Shown here in pieces: positions 6,964 through 16,537 of a stretch of 64,000 nucleotides of DNA (position 1 is the first letter of the stretch; the number at the start of each line of letters is the position of its first letter). Below the pieces are notes generated by a model. That model was not told the origin of the DNA, made no database searches, and saw nothing but the letters and a program-made list of their open reading frames with translations. This stretch comes from an uncultured Treponema sp. (GTDB lineage: Bacteria > Spirochaetota > Spirochaetia > Treponematales > Treponemataceae): the NCBI GenBank assembly GCA_937877515.1, contig CALFIX010000076.1:1-64000 (forward strand), read 5' to 3'. Both the position numbers and the translations under genes were made by a program.

Positions 6964-9866
6964 AAACTGCCTCTCTTATTTAAAAACGGAGGAAAAATCA
7001 ACACAGTTACGATAAAGGAAATTAAAAGACCGCCTATAGTTGCTACAGAAAACGAAGATGAACCCGAGTTTTTTATAAATACAAACGGAAACAATGAAAA
7101 AACACTTGTTAATGTTGTCATTAAAATTACATTGAGCTTATTTTTACAGGCTATAATTTTTTCTTTAAGAGAAAGCTTTATTAACGAAGCTTCATAAAAT
7201 ACGATTGCATTATTAACGGAAGTTCCAGAAAGGACAATAAGAGAAAGCATACTATAAACATCTAAGCCCATACCAAAAATAAATAAAAACAGAAGAGCTC
7301 CCAAAATTGATGGAATTATAAAAATTAAAATAAATATCGGCATAAAAACATTCGAAAATTCTGCTCCCAATATGCAATATAAAAGAAGCAGTTCAACTAA
7401 AAGAATCTTTATACACTCATAAGCTATATCTTTTAATTCACTTTGATTTATAGATTCAATTGGAACCTTAAATGGAGGAGTTAAAACCTTGGAATCTTTT
7501 TTATTAAATCTATAAAATACTTTCTCAGATTTTTTCTTTGAAATATCGCCTAATGATGAGAGTTTAATTTTTCTAGAATCAGATAATATGTAAAGAGAAT
7601 CCATTTTATCTAATGTCAGAAGATTTGAATCATCATAACAAACTTTAACAGGAATCTTTTTACCATTTTCAAAAAAATCGGAACACTCAAGTCCATCAAA
7701 CGATGTTTTTATACAACTAGAGACATCAAATGAGGTAAAACCATAATTAGAACATTTTACTTTATCAGGTGTAAAAATGTTTTCAACAGAAAATCTATAA
7801 GGAATTATTTGTTCTGAATTAAAAACAAAATCTCTGGCTTTAGCAGAAGCTTCATTAGAAGACTCTGCTGAAATGATGGCATTTTTAGAAGTCGAGTCAA
7901 TTAAAAAACAAAAAGGTGAAAAATAATCTTTTTCTGTAAAAAGAATTTTATTTTCGCTAAAAATATTTTCTATCAAATCCTTTTCTTCCTGATTTTTTAT
8001 GCCAGAAAATAAAACTTTTACGGAAGAAACAGATGCTGTTATTTTTGATAAGGACATAAAATCATCATCTTCTATTCCGCCAGAAACAAGAAATCTAACA
8101 TTTGGAAGTTCATTTCTTAATGTAGAAAACATAAGAGTTGTTTTATTTTGAATACTGCTTAAAGACTCGTCTTCTGAAAATAAAAGTTCATAAGAGATAT
8201 TTTTTCTGTTTTTTTCCGAAGAAATTAAAGATTTTTTTACAACGAATGCTATAAAAACACTCGCCATAATCATCAGAAAAAACATCAAAATGTACGTTAC
8301 ACGTGTAAAAGATACATTCGATAAATAATTAAAGTAAATCTTATTTAACTTTTTACAGCAGGCCTTTCGCTCATAAATAAAATTTCTTTCTTTCATAAGC
8401 AATGTAAACACAGCTGGAATATAAGTAAAAACAATGATAACGGACGTAACCACTGACGCAATAACCGTTATGGAAACATCTAAAAAAAGTTCTGCAACAA
8501 GCCCCTTTACAAAGAACATAGGAATGAATGCTGCTAAAGTGGTAATTGCACCACAGACAGAAGAAATTTTTATTTCTTGTATAGAATTAACTATACAGTC
8601 GTTTAAATTTTTACTCTTAGAATAATGATTAAAAATATTTTCTGAAGCAATTAAAGGTGCATCAACAACAATCCCAGTTGCAGTTGCTATTCCTAAAAAA
8701 GAAAAAACATTTAATGTTCTTCCAAACACATACAAGGCCACAAATGATGAAAAAGAACATAACGGAACAACAAAAGAAACTGCTGTTGAAATTACAAGAT
8801 TATGTAAAAAGACATATATAACAAAAAAAGTAATCAAGGCTCCAAAAACTAAAGCTAAAATCAAATCTAAAAAAGATTTTTTTAAATCACAAGACATATC
8901 AAAAAATATATAGCATTTACTTTTTAATAAATTCTTTCCGTTCCACTCCTTTATAATTTTCCTAACATCAGCTGATAAACGGATGGGATTTCCCTTATCC
9001 TTACAAAATATTTCAAAATATACACATTCACCGTAATCAGAAAATGCAAAAGACTTTTTTCGCTGCACAGAACGAGTTACAGAAGCTATATCTCTTACAA
9101 AAATAATATTACCATCTTCTGTAGAAACTGCAAGATTTGAAATCTCATCTAAAGATAAAAACAGAGACTCTGTTTTGCAGGAATAAATTTTAGAGCCTTC
9201 TATTACAGAGCCAAAGGGTCCCTCTACATTAAATGATGCGATTTGATTTGATAAATTAAACAAAGAAATATTTTTTGTATAGGAAGAAAGTCTATCTACA
9301 CAAACACAAATTTCTTCTTTTTCCCCTCCATAAACATTAATTTTTCCTGCATCAGAGCACCTTTGCAAATATTCAATGCCAACGGTTTCAGATAAATATC
9401 GGCATTCAATTAAAGATAAATCTTTTGGAACTACACAAAGTAAAACGGAAGGAGTTTTTTCATTCATAGAAAATTCAACAACTGGCTTTTCACATTCAGA
9501 CGGAAGAGAGGCATAACAAATATCCATAAAATCTTTTACAGAAAGCAAAGAAAGTTCACTATCCGTACCCCATTGAAGTTCAACAGTAACGGAAGAAACT
9601 CCATCTCTGGAAACAGAATGAATATTTTTTAAGCCTTGCAGAGGAGAAACAGCATTTTCTACAGGAATTGTCACCAAACTTCTTATTTCGTCGGCAGGAA
9701 GCCCTGAATATACCGTAGTAATTATAATCTTTCTATTTTTTATTTGCGGAAGATAATTTAGCGGAACAGAAAAAAAACTAAGAACTCCTAAAATAAATAA
9801 AGACAGATATATCATTAAAACGGAAAGAGAATGCTTAATGCTGAAGGTTGTTAAAAAACTATTCAT
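6960..9866 (-). CDS. RND-family transporter, first of a tandem pair
   Basis: A 968-aa RND protein. After TM1 comes the typical porter entrance (YSGLPADEIRSLVTIPVE, then NAVSPLQGLKNIHSVSRDG). TM4 contains GIVVDAPLIASENIF (D402), and TM10 contains LSGTSVNNAIVFYEAS. The order TM1 - porter - six helices - porter - five helices fits an RND protomer. It is closer to the family consensus than its neighbour, which looks like a diverged paralogue. It overlaps by 4 bp both the lipoprotein gene upstream and the second RND gene downstream. With the adaptor and TolC-like genes of the same operon it should form a tripartite system that moves a substrate out of the periplasm or inner-membrane outer leaflet. 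Substrate unknown. Confidence 0.88.
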   Translation of the reverse strand: MNSFLTTFSIKHSLSVLMIYLSLFILGVLSFFSVPLNYLPQIKNRKIIITTVYSGLPADEIRSLVTIPVENAVSPLQGLKNIHSVSRDGVSSVTVELQWGTDSELSLLSVKDFMDICYASLPSECEKPVVEFSMNEKTPSVLLCVVPKDLSLIECRYLSETVGIEYLQRCSDAGKINVYGGEKEEICVCVDRLSSYTKNISLFNLSNQIASFNVEGPFGSVIEGSKIYSCKTESLFLSLDEISNLAVSTEDGNIIFVRDIASVTRSVQRKKSFAFSDYGECVYFEIFCKDKGNPIRLSADVRKIIKEWNGKNLLKSKCYIFFDMSCDLKKSFLDLILALVFGALITFFVIYVFLHNLVISTAVSFVVPLCSFSSFVALYVFGRTLNVFSFLGIATATGIVVDAPLIASENIFNHYSKSKNLNDCIVNSIQEIKISSVCGAITTLAAFIPMFFVKGLVAELFLDVSITVIASVVTSVIIVFTYIPAVFTLLMKERNFIYERKACCKKLNKIYFNYLSNVSFTRVTYILMFFLMIMASVFIAFVVKKSLISSEKNRKNISYELLFSEDESLSSIQNKTTLMFSTLRNELPNVRFLVSGGIEDDDFMSLSKITASVSSVKVLFSGIKNQEEKDLIENIFSENKILFTEKDYFSPFCFLIDSTSKNAIISAESSNEASAKARDFVFNSEQIIPYRFSVENIFTPDKVKCSNYGFTSFDVSSCIKTSFDGLECSDFFENGKKIPVKVCYDDSNLLTLDKMDSLYILSDSRKIKLSSLGDISKKKSEKVFYRFNKKDSKVLTPPFKVPIESINQSELKDIAYECIKILLVELLLLYCILGAEFSNVFMPIFILIFIIPSILGALLFLFIFGMGLDVYSMLSLIVLSGTSVNNAIVFYEASLIKLSLKEKIIACKNKLNVILMTTLTSVFSLFPFVFIKNSGSSSFSVATIGGLLISFIVTVLIFPPFLNKRGSF

Positions 9867-11287
9867 ATTTTTGTAAAAGTAAACTCCATTGCTTCATCAA
9901 TAAGATTTCCAAGATTATCACTAAGAGAAGCATCTATTGAAAGTTTTAAAAGACCTTTGCTTTCTGTATTTTTTACTTCCAAAAGACAGGAAATTTCACC
10001 ATTTTTAATATCTAAACTTATAAAATAAATATTCATGCAACTTTGAGTTACAGAAAAAGAAATATTTTTTAAGGCTGAAAGATAATTTATACACGAAGCC
10101 TTTTCTGAAAGGTCAAAATACAATTTAACAGTTGCATAAAAAGTCTCATTAGGAACAAAAACTATTGGATCTAAGACAAGAACATCATAATTTTCTTCAG
10201 TTGTAAAGGAATACAACAATATGTCATCACAAATAATTTCGCCATACAAAAAAGACGGAGGTCTTTCTTCTTCTCTTGAAAAATCTAGAATATAAACATA
10301 TTCTTCCTTAGTATAATTTTCCGACTCATCTAAAACCCCCTGAGCAATTCTAAACTCGTAACTTTTTCCCCAGTTTACTTCATCAGAAAATTCTATAATT
10401 GAATACAGATTTTCTTTTTCATCATTAGTAAAAGTAAATGAAAGAGAAGGCGTAACAGAACATAAAGATGAAAATGATGATGTACTTATTTTTTTACTAA
10501 ATAAAATTTTTAAATAAGATTTAGTGCTCAGAATATTATTTTTATTTCTTTCAAGATAAAAAATGCTTTCATCTTCATCTACACCAAGAACCTCAAAAAC
10601 AGGCAAGGTGTTATCAATTAAATAATCAAAATAAGAAGAGAACTCTTTTTTTAAATAATTTCCGTCAGAATCCTTTAATTCCGTTGAGAGCTTACAGGTA
10701 TACCTTTTATTAATAGCTAAGGGCTCATCAAAGCAAACTTTTACCTGCTTTTTTTGTTCATCAAAAAACACTCTAAAGTTACATGACGGAGAAATGGAAA
10801 ATGCTTCATAAAAAGATTTTTCATCTATAGATTTAGAAAACTCCAGAAAAATATAGCTAAGCTCTTCAGTCACATTTTCAAAATTCGACGGATCAATATT
10901 TTGAACAAAGGGTGAAGAAGAAGATTTTTTAAGTTCAAATTCTTTTACGTAATCACTTAACATTGAAAAGCCATCCCTTGACTCAAGTGCTTTACACAAT
11001 TTTAATGTATAGTTATTTTCAGGCGTAAAGTTTTCTTCTGGAAAAAAATAGACAATATTACCTTCTGCACGAATAATGCCCTTAACAGTACTTTCTTCAG
11101 AATAAAGATTAAAATTTTTATTTAAGGAATCATACGAAATATCTTTATTAAAAGTAATTGTAATATTCTTATTCATCTCCACAGATAAGACTTCCAGAGG
11201 ACTAAAAAAGAAACTGTCACAAGACATTAATAAAGTAGAACTAAGAGCAATAAAGAATTTTCTTACATTGCTATAAATGTTATGCAT
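9863..11287 (-). CDS. lipoprotein with SbsA-type Ig-like (Big_5) repeats, RND operon
   Basis: A 474-aa predicted lipoprotein: short signal peptide ending in the lipobox LMSC with Cys23. The rest is beta-rich and built of several repeats of about 100 residues with the pattern of SbsA/Big_5 Ig-like domains: a strand such as ITITFNKDIS or IFLEFSKSID, then a YTLKL or YTCKL strand, then a loop such as LKDSDGNYLKKEF. It is a paralogue of the next protein upstream (11263-12675). The ATG at 11287 has GGAGG at good spacing and overlaps that gene by 25 bp. Such domains usually bind surfaces or act as spacers. A role as accessory or cargo of the RND system is inferred from the operon only. Confidence 0.75.
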   Translation of the reverse strand: MHNIYSNVRKFFIALSSTLLMSCDSFFFSPLEVLSVEMNKNITITFNKDISYDSLNKNFNLYSEESTVKGIIRAEGNIVYFFPEENFTPENNYTLKLCKALESRDGFSMLSDYVKEFELKKSSSSPFVQNIDPSNFENVTEELSYIFLEFSKSIDEKSFYEAFSISPSCNFRVFFDEQKKQVKVCFDEPLAINKRYTCKLSTELKDSDGNYLKKEFSSYFDYLIDNTLPVFEVLGVDEDESIFYLERNKNNILSTKSYLKILFSKKISTSSFSSLCSVTPSLSFTFTNDEKENLYSIIEFSDEVNWGKSYEFRIAQGVLDESENYTKEEYVYILDFSREEERPPSFLYGEIICDDILLYSFTTEENYDVLVLDPIVFVPNETFYATVKLYFDLSEKASCINYLSALKNISFSVTQSCMNIYFISLDIKNGEISCLLEVKNTESKGLLKLSIDASLSDNLGNLIDEAMEFTFTKI

Positions 11288-12675
11288 ACATCATCCTCCA
11301 TATAATTTCCACTTCCGTTTACAAATCCGTTTTTCCCGCCAGAAACAAATACTTCATAAACAACATTAAAATCCTCACTGCTAGATAAATTTGTCCAAAG
11401 TACATTTGCTATGCTTCCTGATTCATTCCACCAGATTGCAGATAAAGAAGGAGCATTTGAAACACTTGGAAAAATTAGATTACAACTAAGTGCTTCTTCA
11501 AATACTGTTTTACTTTCTGCATCAATTTCTTCTGAAAAATAAAATTCGACATATAAATTTTCATCTTCTAAGTAAACTTCCGTTAAATCAGAATCACCGG
11601 TAACTTGAACACCGTTAAACCAAATTTCTTTTACTTCCAAATAATATTCAGATGTAGAAATAAAAAAATCATAATTAGTATATGTAGGCATTCCATCTAA
11701 ATCCGTTGCAGAATTACTAATTGTAAAATGATACTCTGTATTCAATGCATAATTTTCCTCCGGAACAAAGAAAAACGTAGTACACAAAGAGTCTTGAGGA
11801 AGTAAATAATAAGAAATGGAAGGCTTTACAGTTAAACAGGAAAAAACGCTGTCCTTGTCCATACTTTCGGAAAAGACAATTGCAAATGGTATGTCATAGA
11901 GTAATTTTTCAACACATGTTCCATTTAGAGCATAAAGCTTTCCTTCCTCATAAAATGCTGAGCAAATTTCTTTAATTCCCGGAATGTCAGTATTTTTTAA
12001 TGTAAACAAAGTTAAAGTATAATCTTTATCCAGAAGATATCCGTCTAAGCTTTTTACACCTTTAGAGATTTTCCAGCAGACAATAGAATTGTATTTCCAT
12101 TCAGACTTTGGAATAACTTTTACAGTTTTAAAATCCTCCGAAAACTCTGTGTCAGTTTCATAATATGGAGACAGAGAAAAATTTTCTAAAAAAGAGTTTC
12201 GCTCTATAGGTTTTGAAAAAGTAAAAATTAACGCTTCATCTTTTTCTTCTAAATCACAGGAAGGAAAATTCTCCAGTCTTGGACATTCTTCAAATCTGCC
12301 ATAATAAAAAAACTTATATTCACTAACAGTAAATTCCTTTTGTTCTATGTTTTTTATATTACCGGAAAAAGTTAAAGAATAAAAACCACCTGAATTCCAC
12401 CCCTCTTTTGGAATAACAAGCAAAGAATTTTCATTCCAAAAAAATTCACATTCAATTGTGCTGCCATTTTTTTGTAAGACAAAAACCTCTTCAACAGAAA
12501 GTTCATCTAAAAAAAGTGAAAATTTAAGCTTTAACGGTTCTAAAATAAAATTATAACCATTACAGGAGCTGATATTATATTCAATATCAAGGGTTTCAAA
12601 ACTTATAAGATTACAGGAGGCCAGTATAAATACAATAAAAATGACAAGACAAAACTTTAATTTACCAGGAAACAT
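11263..12675 (-). CDS. lipoprotein with SbsA-type Ig-like (Big_5) repeats, paralogue
   Basis: A 470-aa predicted lipoprotein with signal peptide and lipobox LASC (Cys21). Repeated Ig-like units are visible, for example LIFTFSKPIERNSFLENFSL followed later by VKVIPKSEW and ISKGVKSLDGYLL, the Big_5 pattern. It resembles the neighbouring 474-aa lipoprotein in length and repeat layout but not closely in sequence, so the pair is an old tandem duplication. GGAGG lies upstream of the ATG at 12675, and the gene overlaps the adaptor gene by 14 bp. I do not know a named family for RND operons with two such lipoproteins. Function not assigned. Confidence 0.75.
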   Translation of the reverse strand: MFPGKLKFCLVIFIVFILASCNLISFETLDIEYNISSCNGYNFILEPLKLKFSLFLDELSVEEVFVLQKNGSTIECEFFWNENSLLVIPKEGWNSGGFYSLTFSGNIKNIEQKEFTVSEYKFFYYGRFEECPRLENFPSCDLEEKDEALIFTFSKPIERNSFLENFSLSPYYETDTEFSEDFKTVKVIPKSEWKYNSIVCWKISKGVKSLDGYLLDKDYTLTLFTLKNTDIPGIKEICSAFYEEGKLYALNGTCVEKLLYDIPFAIVFSESMDKDSVFSCLTVKPSISYYLLPQDSLCTTFFFVPEENYALNTEYHFTISNSATDLDGMPTYTNYDFFISTSEYYLEVKEIWFNGVQVTGDSDLTEVYLEDENLYVEFYFSEEIDAESKTVFEEALSCNLIFPSVSNAPSLSAIWWNESGSIANVLWTNLSSSEDFNVVYEVFVSGGKNGFVNGSGNYMEDDVCITFIAM

Positions 12676-14011
12676 TCTGTCCCTCCATTAAAAACTCTGA
12701 TGGAGCATCTACAAGAATTTCTCCTTCCATAATTTCCCCGTCCTGATTAAAAAAAGCAAATCCATTTTCAAAGACACAGGGAAAAATCTTCTTTTTTACA
12801 ATTCTATTCTCAATAACACTATAAACTTCATTTCTGGCTTTTTTATCAATAAAAACACTTTCCGGAATTCTTAATAAAGGATTGTCCAAATTATGTAAAA
12901 CTTTACATATAAAAAACATTCCGGGTTTAATTACATTTTCTTTATTTAAAAACTTTGCTCTGACAGTAAAATTACCACTGGCAGAATCCGCATAAGGAGA
13001 AATTTCTGAAACAATAGAATTAATTGTCTTTTCTATAGAAGGAATAAAAATTTCTACATCAGTTCCAACAGCGATCTTACCTAAATCTTTTTCCTGAACA
13101 CAAAAATCTGCATACAATGAAGAAACATCAAGAATAACGGCAATTGTTTCGTTTTCTGCAACATATTCGCCTACTTCAAACTTTTTCACACCAAGCACTC
13201 CGTCTATGGGAGAGTAAACTTTTAATTGCTCAACCAGGTTCCTATAAACACTTAATGAGGACAGGGCATTTTGAACTTCAACTTCTGCAGCATCAAGTTT
13301 TGTTCTAACAGAAGATGTATTTATTTGTTTTAAAATTTTTCTTCTTTCTTTTTCATCTTTCGGAACAACAAATCCATAACATAAAATATCTTCATCCCTA
13401 TATCCTAATGACTCAATTTCATATTCCTTTTCTAGAAGTCTTATATCTGTTAAACCAGATTTAATTTCTATTTCCAGCTCATTAAGCTCATACTCAGTTA
13501 CCCCACCTAACTCAAAAAGCTCCTTTTTAGACTCATAAATATTTTCCAGTAGATCTTGTTCTATTTGCTTTTGCTCCAAAGAAAGCTCTAATTTTGAAAG
13601 GCTTAAAAATGTATTTTCAACATAAAGCTCGGAATCTCTAAGTTCATTTTTAAGAACCTCCAAGGAGGCCTCTGCTGTCTTTACAGCATTTTTTGCCATC
13701 TCATATTGAATTTCCAATTGACTGTTTCTTAAAACCGCAACACAGTCCCCCTTATGAACTAAATCTCCTTCAGAAAAATTTATTTTTTCTAAAACACCAG
13801 AACACACACTTGTTAAAGCATTTTTCTGAAAGTAATTTATACTTCCAAAACTTTCGTAATAAACTTTTGTATTAACAGATTCTGTTTTTACAACCTGAAC
13901 TCTTTCTACACTTTTTTTATCAGGACTAAAGTCATTCTTCTTATTACATTCACAGGAACAGAAAATAAAACAGAATAAAACAAGTCTATTCAAAAGCATT
14001 CTTACATTCAT
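12662..14011 (-). CDS. RND periplasmic adaptor (membrane fusion protein), lipoprotein
   Basis: A 449-aa HlyD/AcrA-type adaptor linking an RND pump to a TolC-type channel. The lipobox FCSC with Cys20 suggests lipid anchoring in the inner membrane. The first half of the lipoyl-like domain is at about 70-100 (GVLEKINFSEGDLVHKGDCV) and the second at about 265-290 (YSPIDGVLGVKKFEVGEYV). Between them is a long helical hairpin of about 165 residues. The beta-barrel and membrane-proximal domains follow. A strong GGAGG precedes the ATG at 14011. The adjacent TolC-like gene overlaps by 26 bp. Identification of the family is firm; partners follow from the operon. Confidence 0.88.
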   Translation of the reverse strand: MNVRMLLNRLVLFCFIFCSCECNKKNDFSPDKKSVERVQVVKTESVNTKVYYESFGSINYFQKNALTSVCSGVLEKINFSEGDLVHKGDCVAVLRNSQLEIQYEMAKNAVKTAEASLEVLKNELRDSELYVENTFLSLSKLELSLEQKQIEQDLLENIYESKKELFELGGVTEYELNELEIEIKSGLTDIRLLEKEYEIESLGYRDEDILCYGFVVPKDEKERRKILKQINTSSVRTKLDAAEVEVQNALSSLSVYRNLVEQLKVYSPIDGVLGVKKFEVGEYVAENETIAVILDVSSLYADFCVQEKDLGKIAVGTDVEIFIPSIEKTINSIVSEISPYADSASGNFTVRAKFLNKENVIKPGMFFICKVLHNLDNPLLRIPESVFIDKKARNEVYSVIENRIVKKKIFPCVFENGFAFFNQDGEIMEGEILVDAPSEFLMEGQNVSW

Positions 14012-15383
14012 TTTCTAAACCTCCTTTTTTAAAACCCGACAGCATATTTAAATAAAGACTTAGAGCTTCCAAAGAACATGAAGTCTGCAGAAGCTCTATT
14101 TTTTTTAAGGCAAAATCCTGCATTTCATCTAAAAAATCTAAATGGCTAAGAATTCCTGCGTTAACCCTATACACATCTATTGCAAGCTGCTTTTCCATCA
14201 AGGAAATTGTTTTTTCTAAAAGACCTATTTTTTCTAGACAAGCATCATGTTCTTCTATTGTTTTTAAAAGCTGCTCATAAAATTCATATTCATCATTTTT
14301 TACTGTGCAGCATGAGCTTAAGTAAGAAAGCTTAGTTACATTAAAATTATTTCTTGCATTTACATTTAATGTTGGACTTGCCGCAGCTGTTGCAGAACTG
14401 GAATTATTCTTTTTACTTTCAAAACCAGACGCAAAAGAAAAATTTACCGGCAAAAAGGAAGCGTCAGGAAAAGACATTTGTAATTTTATAATAAAAGACG
14501 GATTTGTTAATGGGTAACACGAAGAAGAGGCACTTAAACTACAGCCCAAACTTAAAAGAGGAACATATGTTTTACTAGAAAATTCCAAAGCCTTCTTTTC
14601 GTAAAAAAGATTTCCTTTTTTTTGCTTTAAGGTTATATTCTTTTCTTTCATTAATTGCCAGATCGTTTTACAAAATGGCTCAAAATATATGTAAAATTCT
14701 TTACTATACTGCGGTTCAAAGCAAAGTTCAAAGCCTTCATTTTCGTCTAAAGATAAAGCAAATTCTAAGCTTCGTTTTTGTCTTCTTAAATTACGTTCTT
14801 CTTCTTTTAAAGACTCTTCTAATTCTATTATATGAATAGAATACTCCAAAACTTCCGTTTCTAACGCTAAACCTTTCTCGTATGAAGCTTTTAAGATTTC
14901 ATACTGCTTCTTTGCAGAACACAACAATTCATTTTTTACTTCAAGTGTTTTTTGTATAGAAAAATATTCATAAACGTTCCGCATTATATTTATTTTTTCA
15001 TTTTCTAAACTCTGACAAAAATTTTCATACTCGCAATAAGCTTCATAACAATTTTTTTTATAGAGAAAAACATTTTTCCCGCCATAAAACAAAGGCTGCA
15101 GAAATGAAAGCTCAATGGATTTACTATAAGAATCTGCTGAGTTTACTAAAACTTTCTCAGACTGTCCCCAAGAAAAAGAGAATTCTGGCAAGAAGCTTGA
15201 AATTTGCATTCTCGCATTTTTCAATGAAAGCAAGAGGATTCCTTTTTGTGACATATAAAACTCAGAATGCTCTATGGCATAATCACAAACTTCTTCTACG
15301 GAATTAAACTTTACACTCAAAGAAAAAGCGAGAGAACCGGCAAATAATTCAAAAATTACAAGAAAAAGCTTTTTATTCCTCAT
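13986..15383 (-). CDS. TolC-like outer-membrane efflux protein
   Basis: A 465-aa outer-membrane efflux protein with an N-terminal signal sequence (LFLVIFELFAGSLAFS). Two repeats each hold long coiled-coil helices. The first carries VEEVCDYAIEHSEFYMSQKG and FLPEFSFSWG, the typical start of a TolC repeat. The second carries ISLMEKQLAIDVYRVNAG and LSHLDFLDEMQDF, the usual C-terminal TolC pattern of an equatorial helix preceded by a Leu/Asp stretch. It should form the trimeric channel of the tripartite pump encoded with it. It overlaps the downstream adaptor gene by 26 bp and the upstream small lipoprotein gene by 4 bp. Confidence 0.85.
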   Translation of the reverse strand: MRNKKLFLVIFELFAGSLAFSLSVKFNSVEEVCDYAIEHSEFYMSQKGILLLSLKNARMQISSFLPEFSFSWGQSEKVLVNSADSYSKSIELSFLQPLFYGGKNVFLYKKNCYEAYCEYENFCQSLENEKINIMRNVYEYFSIQKTLEVKNELLCSAKKQYEILKASYEKGLALETEVLEYSIHIIELEESLKEEERNLRRQKRSLEFALSLDENEGFELCFEPQYSKEFYIYFEPFCKTIWQLMKEKNITLKQKKGNLFYEKKALEFSSKTYVPLLSLGCSLSASSSCYPLTNPSFIIKLQMSFPDASFLPVNFSFASGFESKKNNSSSATAAASPTLNVNARNNFNVTKLSYLSSCCTVKNDEYEFYEQLLKTIEEHDACLEKIGLLEKTISLMEKQLAIDVYRVNAGILSHLDFLDEMQDFALKKIELLQTSCSLEALSLYLNMLSGFKKGGLENECKNAFE

Positions 15384-15766
15384 TTTTTTTCTCTCATTAA
15401 TACATTTTTTAAATTTATTTTTCTTAAAATTTTTCTTACAAGTTTCTTTTGTTCTAAACCAGAAACTATTGTTGAAGAACTTTCATAAGAAATAAACTCT
15501 CCAGAAGAAACAAGTGCTGTTATAGATTTTTTTGGCATACAGTCTTTATAAATACTTCGTTCAACAATATAAACAGAACATTCGCTTTTATCTGAATTAA
15601 ATGAAAAAGAATTTTCTAACAAAAATAAGATTTGCCTCTCGCTTTCCTTATCGTTAACACCGTCTCGATAAACATTCACCTCACAAAAATTATACTTAGG
15701 TAATGAAACACAGGATGAAATCATTAAACAAAAAGCTAGCAGTAAAAAAATAAAATCATGCTTCAT
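15380..15766 (-). CDS. small lipoprotein of the RND operon, unknown
   Basis: A 128-aa predicted lipoprotein: hydrophobic signal then lipobox ISSC (Cys19). The mature part is about 110 residues of mixed alpha/beta, with a strand-like CSVYIVERSIYK and a basic tail (KKLVRKILRKINLKNVLMREKK is mostly Lys/Arg/Leu). I do not recognise a family. Its size and its place beside a TolC-like protein recall small outer-membrane assembly lipoproteins, but that is speculation. It overlaps both neighbours by 4 bp (ATGA type) and has GGAGGA before its ATG. Confidence 0.65.
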   Translation of the reverse strand: MKHDFIFLLLAFCLMISSCVSLPKYNFCEVNVYRDGVNDKESERQILFLLENSFSFNSDKSECSVYIVERSIYKDCMPKKSITALVSSGEFISYESSSTIVSGLEQKKLVRKILRKINLKNVLMREKK

Positions 15767-16365
15767 TTTTCTTCCTCCATTCTGTCAAATAAAAATGCAT
15801 ATTTTACGCTGTACTCCATAGCCTTTTTTTCAGAGCCCAGGCCATTTAAAACAAAAGCCATATCTCTATAAACAGAAGAGCTTTCACAAAGAACACTTTC
15901 TGCAATTTTTAAATACAAAAGCTGTAGAGAAAGATTATTTTTCTTTGCTTCCACAAGAGAAAAAAGATAATAAACCCTCCAGTCTTTAGAATTAAAAAAT
16001 TTCTGCTCATTTAAAATTAACTCTGCTTCTTCTATTTTGTTCAATTGAATACATGTTCTGATTTTCCACATAAGTGCATCTGTAAATTCAGGGTATTTTT
16101 TATAAAGCACGGAAAATTTTTTATAAGCCTCTTCGTACTCACATGAAAAAAAATCAATTTTTGAAATAAGAAATTTTGCCTTGTAAAAGTTTTTATCTTC
16201 TGACAAAATTTCCTGAGCGATTTTTTTTGCCTCACTAAGATTTTCTTTTGAATATAAATCTAATGCATACAAATATTTTTCTTCTAAACTTTTAGAACTC
16301 TTTTCAAAGCTGCATCCTGAAAAAATTAAACAGAACAGAATTAGCCTATAAAACATTTTTTTCAT
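15763..16365 (-). CDS. TPR-type lipoprotein, first gene of the RND operon
   Basis: A 200-aa predicted lipoprotein with lipobox IFSGC (Cys18). The mature part is helical, with tetratricopeptide-like helix pairs such as YLYALDLYSKENLSEAKKIA and YEEAYKKFSVLYKKYPEF, so it probably binds another protein at the periplasmic face of a membrane. A GTG at 16380 is also open, but the ATG at 16365 has GGAG five bases upstream and yields a clean signal peptide. It is the promoter-proximal gene. Between it and the oad terminator lie about 100 very AT-rich bases in which I cannot find a convincing -35/-10 pair. Confidence 0.7.
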   Translation of the reverse strand: MKKMFYRLILFCLIFSGCSFEKSSKSLEEKYLYALDLYSKENLSEAKKIAQEILSEDKNFYKAKFLISKIDFFSCEYEEAYKKFSVLYKKYPEFTDALMWKIRTCIQLNKIEEAELILNEQKFFNSKDWRVYYLFSLVEAKKNNLSLQLLYLKIAESVLCESSSVYRDMAFVLNGLGSEKKAMEYSVKYAFLFDRMEEEK

Positions 16366-16467
16366 ACACACTCCAAACACTTTGCTATAATGTTTAAAGT
16401 CATATTCAAAAATGTAAAAAAAATTTAAAAAATTATTTTTATTTTGACGGTATTTTAAAGTAGGGGC

Positions 16468-16499
16468 AAAAAAAAATCCGCCCCATACAGAGCGGATTT
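16468..16499 (-). terminator. intrinsic terminator of the oad operon
   Basis: On the minus strand AAATCCGC pairs with GCGGATTT around a 10-nt loop and is followed by an unbroken T-tract. It lies 39 bp after the oadB stop and isolates the oad operon from the RND operon. Confidence 0.85.
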
Positions 16500-16537
16500 A
16501 TAATCACTTTTGCACAAAAACATGCAAAGTATATTTT

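Noticed and set aside
16366..16467. Promoter of the RND operon
   Set aside because: The stretch is so AT-rich that many partial matches exist (TTTACA, CATTAT), but none has a good pair at 16-18 bp.
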